Source: Acinetobacter variabilis (lineage in GTDB: Bacteria; Pseudomonadota; Gammaproteobacteria; Pseudomonadales; Moraxellaceae). From it: a stretch of 64,000 nt of DNA. The translations under genes were made by a program, and so were the position numbers. Below the pieces are notes generated by a model that worked only from the letters and a program-made list of their open reading frames with translations, was not told the DNA's origin and made no database searches. Positions 58,301 to 64,000 of the stretch are shown in pieces. The stretch spans positions 1,123,343 through 1,187,342 of the forward strand of contig NZ_KB850113.1 in NCBI RefSeq assembly GCF_000369625.1, written 5' to 3'. Position 1 is the stretch's first letter, and each line of letters starts with the position of its first letter.

Positions 58301-59896
58301 CTGACGTTTTTCTTCTGGCAGTTCAACCCGTGCATTACCTGTTAGACTGCCGGCCTGTCCATTTCCACTATATTTAAAACTTGGAACATTCAGAATATTA
58401 TTTTTCAGGTTTAGTTGTGCCTGATACATTCCTGTAGGTAACAGTCCTTCTTCATGCTGAGCAACCTGGGTAGCGACATGGATATTTTGCTGGCCTTCGA
58501 CCAGTACCAGATCGACATCTCCTGATTCACTTTTTAACCAGCCGATATAAGGCACAGCACGGTCAATATTTTTCCAGGCTACATCCAGTAACATCGGTTG
58601 AGCTTTATTGTCTTTAACCGGCTTCTGATCCAGCTTGATATTCCAGGTTTCATAGCGGTCAAAATCCACCAGTCCTGTTAAATGTAGGCCATTTTCCAGA
58701 TTACCGGTAGAGGCAATATTACCGTCCAGACTTGGTGGCAGAAAGTCCTGCACCACCTGTGGAATTCGCTGATGTTTCGGATCAATCCCATTCATGCGAC
58801 CTGTCAGATCCCAATCCACCTGATCAGCCCAGCCTACAGTACCTGCCAGGCTTACCGAACCTTTCATCAGCTGACCATTTAGATCAGTAATATTGAGCTG
58901 ATTGACCAGATCGGTGTACATCACTGCGGTATATTGCCCATCCGGGATATTTTCACCTTCAATATCAGTGCGGACATTCAGATCCAGGCGCTTGGTATTC
59001 CCATTAAACTCAGCCACACCATCTTTCGTAAACAGTTTTTGCTCTGTCAGGATTGGCCAGTGATATTGCTTGAACTGGAGTTCACCACGCATGGGTACAT
59101 TAGGACGCATCGGGTGCAGAACTGCCCAGCCTGTCAGCAAATCTGGCGTGTTGGTCGCGACCCCGGCCTGAATGGTATCCAGTGTGCCTCTAGCACGTAC
59201 TTGAATATCATGAATATTCAAGCTTTCTCTGAGTGAAGGCAGATTTAGAATACCGCGTGCATCTAGTGGATATTTACCTTCAAACTGCATTTTCCCAGTA
59301 GCTTCACGTACCGACAGATAGCCCATGTCCATGCGGGAATCTTCGAAATTCAGCTCGGTACCTGACCATAATGCTTCATTCAGTTCAATATTATAAAAAT
59401 CAACTGCATTGGTCTGAGTCTTAATCACCAAGTGATCGAGAAGTAAATGATCAACCCGCAATACAAACGGTAAACGAATTGCATTGAACTTGAATGGCTC
59501 ATCACTTGGCGGATTTTTATTAATAATCTGTAAATTCAGTACATCTGCTTCAGTCAGATGAATTTCTTTTTTGATAATCGCCCGCCAACCCAGCTTGACA
59601 TCAGCACGGTCAATTTTGACATCGACCGGTTTCAGGGTAACCAGAACATTTTTCAGGATAATCCCGCGCCACAGGTTCCCACCTTCATATTCATAATGAA
59701 TGATTTCCTGGCGCTGCATCACCTGATCGAGCAGGAATTTACTGCCTTTATCGGTAGAAAACAGGATCGCCAGTACAGACAGCAGAAAAATAAGAGAAAA
59801 AAGGGCCGACAATAGAATACTTCTAAATATACGGCGCTTTTTCGGCACAACTTCAGGTTGTTGCTCTTGTTCTGGCTGTGGTTGGTTTTCGACCAT
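55373..59896 (-). CDS. tamB: Translocation and assembly module protein TamB
   Basis: 1507 residues. N-terminal transmembrane anchor after a basic Gln/Pro-rich lead (RSILLSALFSLIFLLSVLAILF, about 26-47). A very long repetitive beta-helix (AsmA-like) follows with repeated LTG/LSG and DLTG units. The C-terminal DUF490-type domain spans about 1170-1507, ending in LYLEASQSLERAIDLFYNWRF. It extends across the periplasm and, with TamA, supports outer-membrane protein or lipid transport. It starts 39 bp from the tamA stop in the same orientation. Confidence 0.95.
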   Translation of the reverse strand: MVENQPQPEQEQQPEVVPKKRRIFRSILLSALFSLIFLLSVLAILFSTDKGSKFLLDQVMQRQEIIHYEYEGGNLWRGIILKNVLVTLKPVDVKIDRADVKLGWRAIIKKEIHLTEADVLNLQIINKNPPSDEPFKFNAIRLPFVLRVDHLLLDHLVIKTQTNAVDFYNIELNEALWSGTELNFEDSRMDMGYLSVREATGKMQFEGKYPLDARGILNLPSLRESLNIHDIQVRARGTLDTIQAGVATNTPDLLTGWAVLHPMRPNVPMRGELQFKQYHWPILTEQKLFTKDGVAEFNGNTKRLDLNVRTDIEGENIPDGQYTAVMYTDLVNQLNITDLNGQLMKGSVSLAGTVGWADQVDWDLTGRMNGIDPKHQRIPQVVQDFLPPSLDGNIASTGNLENGLHLTGLVDFDRYETWNIKLDQKPVKDNKAQPMLLDVAWKNIDRAVPYIGWLKSESGDVDLVLVEGQQNIHVATQVAQHEEGLLPTGMYQAQLNLKNNILNVPSFKYSGNGQAGSLTGNARVELPEEKRQLKWSAVLNAQNLNTQTLAAASPIDRLNGRVKASGYARPNQQIINLSGVDLTGRLAAQNETVHLTGNSNIALLFHDEKVGGGFKSYAVNYDGALSASQIKASQGLLKLRLSGTPDMLNIKELRHDGVAGKINANGQVNLANGIGWNVNASLVRFKPQYFNAKLKGELSGNLQTQGVWSDAVKRVQIQRLNLAGILNNKPVRGKGNLAVLIDSKQRGFVPQQFEANNLFLSYASNQIQATGNAQNLQLKVNAPALYELYPGLRGRVQGYINMQAQPRLQATANLAVDNFAFKNLFSVDKIRVRGQLPTSQTTPTLLTATMDQLRSGNRQIVRGEVSLAGTRAAHVLQVQAENKLSKFFVQLAGGFNAQNNWLGQIQRGDFDSLRTHLVQRQNAAVIYNTAQSDLFVGAHCWMSQQSQLCFDQPIRVNKTRGSASFITRNLDLADFSAFLPEGIALTGKVNGYAKAAWAQGAKPKIDARLVTRNGVIGLSSDDPEYLGSTLKYDEVGLVAKSVAAGLQIRLDVKTPDIGTGYANVIIDPYRDNKPMRGEIAFNQVQLKVFKPFIQDVRNLDGTLSYAGKISGTLTDPLLEGEIRVKDGAISMISLPVNLTNVQLYSSVRQNTATINGAFNSGRGAGKLTGSVDWKGDPRVQLKLQGENLLIRQAPLITAVVTPDLTLDMYPFNKKLSLSGKVDVPRALISMPEASEPVVGLSSDVRVVREGDDQLAILKAARPWDIRADVAVSLGNQVIFQGFDSRIPLLGRVNLTQRGLESAMRANGAIGVSQRVKIEAYGQSLDLNRAIARFNGPLSNPTLDIDANKSIQGSTVGVRVTGTASSPAIQIYNDAGLSEQEALNALITGRINEGASGLSQAEGFRSDVNNTIAAAGISLGLGGTRALTNQIGRSFGLSGLALDAQGTGDDTQVSVTGYITPDLYIRYGVGVFTPVNKLTLRYQMNQRLYLEASQSLERAIDLFYNWRF

Positions 59897-59934
59897 GATC
59901 TACCCAAATAACTATTTTTTAATTAATAAATGTT

Positions 59935-62691
59935 TTATAACTGCGAGCCAATAAAGAAGTGCAAACGAATCGGATAATTGTCATCCGACAGTCCGGTCGC
60001 CACATCTAAACGAATTGGGCCAATCGGTGAAGCCCAACGAATCCCCAACCCCGCACCATATTCTGTCGGATTACTAAAATCCTCATTATAGGCATTTCCG
60101 GCATCCGCAAATACTGCAGCGCGCCAGCCCTCCCTGAACTGATAATTATACTCCAGTGAAGCCACACCCAAAGCCTGTCCGCCCACTTTAAAGCCTTCAA
60201 TTTCTGGAGAAAGACTCTTATAGTCAAAACCACGGATACTTTGATCACCGCCACTAAAATAGCGCAGGTTATAAGGTACTTTGGCAAAATCTTCAGTAAA
60301 GATATAACCCAGATCCGCGCGTCCAACAAACTGATGATCGGCATTTTCACCCAGTGAATAGATAAAACGCCAGCCTGCATTCACAATCGCCATATCGGCA
60401 TCAGACAATAGAGCTTCACTGCCCAATTCGACTTTATAGGTTTGCTTAAAGCCCTTGGTCGGGTTCACGCGGCGATCACTATCAGTACGGGAAACTTCAT
60501 AACCCACCAGTAAAGACTGCTGTTCATCTTCAGTATTGAATCTGAATGCTTCCGGAATCTGGCTAAAATCAACCGAACCATCCTGCGTCAGACGATCCAG
60601 ACGGTAACGTAGACCGTAAGTTTGTTGCCAATTAGCACGCGGATTTTTAATAATCCGGTCAGCACCAAGTACCGCGGATTCAATTAACAGGCCATCACCT
60701 TGGGCCACACCATCACGTTCTTCACGTTCATAACCACCCACGATACTGATATAGTCATTAAGTGGATGGTTGTATGGAATATTATAACGGCCATCAATTG
60801 ACTGACGGATTTGTGACAATTCAAGGTTGGCATCAAATGAGTGACCACGTTTGTTTACGATCGCACGGCGATATTGTCCACGTAAGCGTGTTCCGGTATC
60901 CGTACCATAACCCAGACCGACTTCGGCACTGTTAAGACGGTCTGCATTCAGTGTCACAATCACCGGAATTTTTTTCTCTTCACGAGCCTGAGCCTTTAAA
61001 CGTTCTTCTTCGTCTTCTTTGGTCTGCTGCTGAACCCGCAAAGTTCTTAAGTTTGGATTTTCTGCATCACGACTACCGGCGAACTGATCTTCATCCACCA
61101 CATCCTGTGTAACTTCCTGATTGGATGCCGGTGCAGCTTTCTTGGCCACACCTATTTCATCTTCTGAAAACTTCTGTTCTTCTATCAGACTCTGAATATC
61201 CGGTGCCAGTTCCAGCTCTCGATCAATAGGATCAGGACGAATTGTATCCACCAGCGTATAGTTAAAATAACGTGAGTTCGTCAGGTTGTTGGCCAAGCTA
61301 TTCACACGCCAGAAGGTGTAGTCAGCACCATCTTCCCAGGTGACCAGACTTTCCAGTACATCACGATTCAGTGGAAATTCTTTTTCAGGATCACTCATCC
61401 TGAACTCTACATTACCCAGTTTATAACGCTCACCTGTTTCAAAGCGCAGATTCACATCGGCTGTATTTTCGGGTTGGGCAATGCGCACATCATGCAAGCG
61501 CCAGTAAGCATCAAAATAACCATTGTTGCTGGCTGCGGTATTAATCCGGTCCTTGTTTTTTTCATAATCCCCATGGTTAAAGATATCACCTTCTTCCTGT
61601 TCAGGTAGAAGACTAATAACCTGGAACTGCGGCTGTTCACCACCTGGCCCACTAAACTCAATATTATGGGTATTGATAATGACCGGCTCATTCGGGGTTA
61701 CATAAACTCTGACCCGGCTATCTGATAATTTTTCAAATCTGAACTGGGCATTGTAATAACCTACAGCTTGGGCAGCCTGATTGGACAGATTACGGAGTTG
61801 CGGTAATGCAGATGAAAAATCTTCAAAGGATTCCTGGGTAAAGCTAGAAAGTTTAGCTTTTACATTATTTCTGAGATTCGTATAACCTTCTGACTGAGCT
61901 TTACGATTCAATCCGCCATTGCTTTGTGCAGTGCCATTTCCATTCACAATGACCACATCTGCACTGATCCGAGGCAAACTGGCGGTCATAATCTGGCGAG
62001 GTGGACGTATTTTATAAAACAGTCGCTTGAAAATATTAGGGCGTTTATCATTTTCAGGCGTCGTTGGTGCAGGCAACTCGGATAAGGTCGCACCCGACTC
62101 ATTTCTTTGGACAATAATCTGGCTATCGGCCTGAATGGACTGCATAAGCTGATCAACATTCACAGGTGCCTGATTGATTTCAACTAGTTCCTGCTGACTC
62201 ATATCATTGACTACTGTTTCAGTTTGCGCGGTCTGGCGATAGGCTTGCGCCTCGCGTTTCGCTTCTTCCGCAACCTGATAAATCTCATTGGCCATACTCT
62301 GGTCAATCGTTTGCACCGGCAGACTTTCTAAATCATCAAACTCAATTGGCTGAAATTCACCCAGAGACGTTCCCATAGTCTGCTGTTCTTTCAGCATTTG
62401 CATACTATCTACAGTCGAAGTTTCAAGTTCTAAAGCTTCTTCAACTTTTTCTGTTGCTTCAGCTTCGGTCGTAGCTACCCCTTGTCGTACGGCTTCCTGG
62501 GATAACTCTTCGATCATTTCTGCCTGAGATAGTGCTACCGGAGTTTCCGTCTGCTCGGTTTGTGCCATGCCCTGATGCGATAACATCATGAAAAATATAC
62601 TCATACATAGCCTGGCTCGGCCATGATACGGTACGAGAGACCCCATACTACGATTTAGCATCGTTTGTTTAAATTTTCTCTTTGCGGGCAT
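59935..62691 (-). CDS. tamA: Outer-membrane assembly factor TamA (long form)
   Basis: 918 residues, against 577 in E. coli. The signal peptide is probably SIFFMMLSHQGMA. Then comes an unusually long Glu/Gln/Thr-rich region (about residues 46-235), the POTRA domains (about 240-485), a charged insertion (about 487-573) before VIVTLNADRLNSAEVGLGYGTDTG, and the BamA-type beta-barrel (about 580-918) with LRYFSGGDQSIRGFDYKSL and the terminal FFIGSQL. Tandem with tamB. Role: outer-membrane part of the TAM machine. The start is the first ATG; MLNRSMGSL (codon 11) is an alternative. Confidence 0.93.
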   Translation of the reverse strand: MPAKRKFKQTMLNRSMGSLVPYHGRARLCMSIFFMMLSHQGMAQTEQTETPVALSQAEMIEELSQEAVRQGVATTEAEATEKVEEALELETSTVDSMQMLKEQQTMGTSLGEFQPIEFDDLESLPVQTIDQSMANEIYQVAEEAKREAQAYRQTAQTETVVNDMSQQELVEINQAPVNVDQLMQSIQADSQIIVQRNESGATLSELPAPTTPENDKRPNIFKRLFYKIRPPRQIMTASLPRISADVVIVNGNGTAQSNGGLNRKAQSEGYTNLRNNVKAKLSSFTQESFEDFSSALPQLRNLSNQAAQAVGYYNAQFRFEKLSDSRVRVYVTPNEPVIINTHNIEFSGPGGEQPQFQVISLLPEQEEGDIFNHGDYEKNKDRINTAASNNGYFDAYWRLHDVRIAQPENTADVNLRFETGERYKLGNVEFRMSDPEKEFPLNRDVLESLVTWEDGADYTFWRVNSLANNLTNSRYFNYTLVDTIRPDPIDRELELAPDIQSLIEEQKFSEDEIGVAKKAAPASNQEVTQDVVDEDQFAGSRDAENPNLRTLRVQQQTKEDEEERLKAQAREEKKIPVIVTLNADRLNSAEVGLGYGTDTGTRLRGQYRRAIVNKRGHSFDANLELSQIRQSIDGRYNIPYNHPLNDYISIVGGYEREERDGVAQGDGLLIESAVLGADRIIKNPRANWQQTYGLRYRLDRLTQDGSVDFSQIPEAFRFNTEDEQQSLLVGYEVSRTDSDRRVNPTKGFKQTYKVELGSEALLSDADMAIVNAGWRFIYSLGENADHQFVGRADLGYIFTEDFAKVPYNLRYFSGGDQSIRGFDYKSLSPEIEGFKVGGQALGVASLEYNYQFREGWRAAVFADAGNAYNEDFSNPTEYGAGLGIRWASPIGPIRLDVATGLSDDNYPIRLHFFIGSQL

Positions 62692-62865
62692 AGCAAACTC
62701 TAAACGAATACATTCTTTAATTGATTATTTGACCGAAAAAGATAAGCTAAAGAACTTAAATTATTGGGTTTTGCCTTTACATGGACGAAAGTATCTTACA
62801 TGATTTTTCTCAATGTTTACGTATATCTCACATTTCTTAATAAATCTTAATGTAGCACGTCTTAT

Positions 62866-64000
62866 ATGAACAACAATGAACATTTGTTAGCGAGCCGCCG
62901 CTTTTTACCCATGTTCCTAACCCAGTTTTTTGGTGCACTGAATGATAATGTTTTTAAACAGGCATTATTATTGGTGATTACCTATGGCTGGATTCAGCAA
63001 CAATCAGCCAGTATTAGCACCTTAAATAACCTTGCTGCACTATTGTTCATTTTGCCTTATTTTATTTTCTCTGCGACGGCAGGCCAGATTGCAGATAAAT
63101 ATGAACGTTCCCAGCTGATTCGCTATTTAAAGATTTTTGAAATTGTGATCATGATTCTGGGCACCATTGGCTTCCTGCTCGGTCATTTATGGATGCTATT
63201 GTTCGCCCTGTTTTTAATGGGCACTCAATCCACTTTTTTCGGCCCGATTAAATATGCCATTTTGCCTGAAGTATTAAAACCAGATGAACTGATGTCAGGT
63301 AACGCGCTGTTCCAGTCAGGCACTTCATTAGCAATTTTATTCGGTATGATTCTGGGTGGTGCAGTCATTGCTGCTTCTACAGGCAATCTGATCTGGATCA
63401 GCCTGACGGTGTTAAGTATCGCCGTGATTGGCTATCTCTCCAGTCGTTATATTCTGAAGCAGAGCATTCCAGCGCCTGAAATCAACATTGACTGGAATTT
63501 TTTCCGGACCAGCTTTCAGACCATTAAATATGCCAAAAGTTTACCGCTGGTTTTTTTAATTCTGCTGGGTAACTCCTGGTACTGGTTTTATGGGGCAACC
63601 TATCTTACTCAGATTCCACAGCTTACCTTACAAAACCTACATGCTTCTGAAAATGTCGCCAGTTTGCTACTGACCTTTTTCTCTGTCGGGATCGGTTTAG
63701 GTTCTTATTTATGCCGCAGATTAGGCGGTACTGAGGTCAATATTAAAATGGTACCGATTGGTGCTATTGGTCTCGTGGTTTTTGCCTTATATCTAGCAGC
63801 AAGTCTTGCCTTTGTTCCGGAACGTACCGGTACGTTACTCGGCTTGGCAGATGTATTCCAGCAAGGCTGGAGCTATTATCATGTGATGCTGGCGGTAACT
63901 TTACTGGGCATCAGTGGCGGTTTTTATATCGTGCCGCTGTATGCCATGATGCAAGCGCATTCTCCCCGCTCACATCGTGCACGTGTAGTTGCAGCAAATA
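62866..64000 (+). CDS. MFS transporter, LplT-like (partial at window end)
   Basis: Open from ATG 62866 to the right edge (378 codons, no stop seen). RRFLPMFLTQFFGALNDNVFKQALLLVITYG is characteristic of lysophospholipid transporter LplT and the MFS domain of Aas-type fusions. Further motifs: FFGPIKYAILPEVLKPDELMSGNALFQSGTSLAILFG. In several gammaproteobacteria this MFS domain is fused to PlsC acyltransferase and acyl-ACP synthetase domains, but the window stops before that can be seen. It is divergent from tamA. Confidence 0.88.
   Translation, partial: MNNNEHLLASRRFLPMFLTQFFGALNDNVFKQALLLVITYGWIQQQSASISTLNNLAALLFILPYFIFSATAGQIADKYERSQLIRYLKIFEIVIMILGTIGFLLGHLWMLLFALFLMGTQSTFFGPIKYAILPEVLKPDELMSGNALFQSGTSLAILFGMILGGAVIAASTGNLIWISLTVLSIAVIGYLSSRYILKQSIPAPEINIDWNFFRTSFQTIKYAKSLPLVFLILLGNSWYWFYGATYLTQIPQLTLQNLHASENVASLLLTFFSVGIGLGSYLCRRLGGTEVNIKMVPIGAIGLVVFALYLAASLAFVPERTGTLLGLADVFQQGWSYYHVMLAVTLLGISGGFYIVPLYAMMQAHSPRSHRARVVAAN

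Overview
The window is a 64-kb piece of a gammaproteobacterial chromosome, almost certainly Acinetobacter. It is moderately AT-rich and starts with the 5' end of a 16S rRNA gene on the minus strand. Gene content and order also fit that genus: ftsY beside two M16 peptidase genes, ycgL-rnd, recR-ybaB, cydPABX-ybgE, pyrG-kdsA-eno-ftsB-ispD, xseAB, and tamA-tamB. I see no prophage, insertion sequence, CRISPR array or tRNA. The content is mostly core housekeeping genes with a few accessory or decaying loci.

Layout. 1-780: 16S rRNA start, its leader and its promoter. 780-3.1 kb: a DUF2057 protein, an intact nitroreductase, and a decayed tandem copy of that nitroreductase. 3.3-9.8 kb: ftsY, a divergent pair of periplasmic M16 peptidases, several small proteins and a CBS-domain protein. 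9.9-17.6 kb, all minus strand: a trpB with no trpA beside it, a four-gene run (ycgL, membrane protein, MoxR ATPase, VWA protein), rnd, recR-ybaB and metZ. 17.8-22.1 kb: a PHA-synthase-like hydrolase, a hydroxyisobutyrate-dehydrogenase-like oxidoreductase, a YARHG protein, a HIT protein and a porin. 22.5-25.9 kb: the cytochrome bd operon cydP-cydA-cydB-cydX-ybgE, including the 33-residue CydX. 25.9-32.6 kb, minus strand: a secreted-protein gene broken by an amber codon, rodA, and the ispD/ftsB/eno/kdsA/pyrG cluster. 32.8-35.2 kb: a Pro/Glu-rich lipoprotein, a YheT-type hydrolase, an NTF2-like protein and a cluster of palindromic repeats. 35.2-40.7 kb: fadH divergent from a PadR-hydrolase-sirtuin run, followed by a LysR regulator. 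40.9-47.1 kb: map, brnQ, small membrane proteins, a hydrolase and gltS. 47.2-49 kb: an AT-rich accessory insert encoding an AlbA_2/GHKL-type protein. 49-55.3 kb: acnB, small lipoproteins and xseAB. 55.4-64 kb: tamB, tamA and the start of an LplT-like MFS gene that runs off the window.

How genes work together. CydP/A/B/X/YbgE build one quinol oxidase. PyrG, KdsA, Eno, FtsB and IspD join nucleotide, LPS, glycolytic, division and isoprenoid functions in one directional cluster typical of gammaproteobacteria. TamA and TamB form an outer-membrane/periplasm-spanning pair. The MoxR and VWA proteins form a chaperone-like pair.

I found no obviously new large system. The best leads are paired TGCAAC/GTTGCA palindromes between fadH and padR, with the same half-site upstream of the lysR gene; a TamA with a long N-terminal extension and a charged insertion before the barrel; the trpB with an altered interface-region motif; and the AlbA_2 insert.
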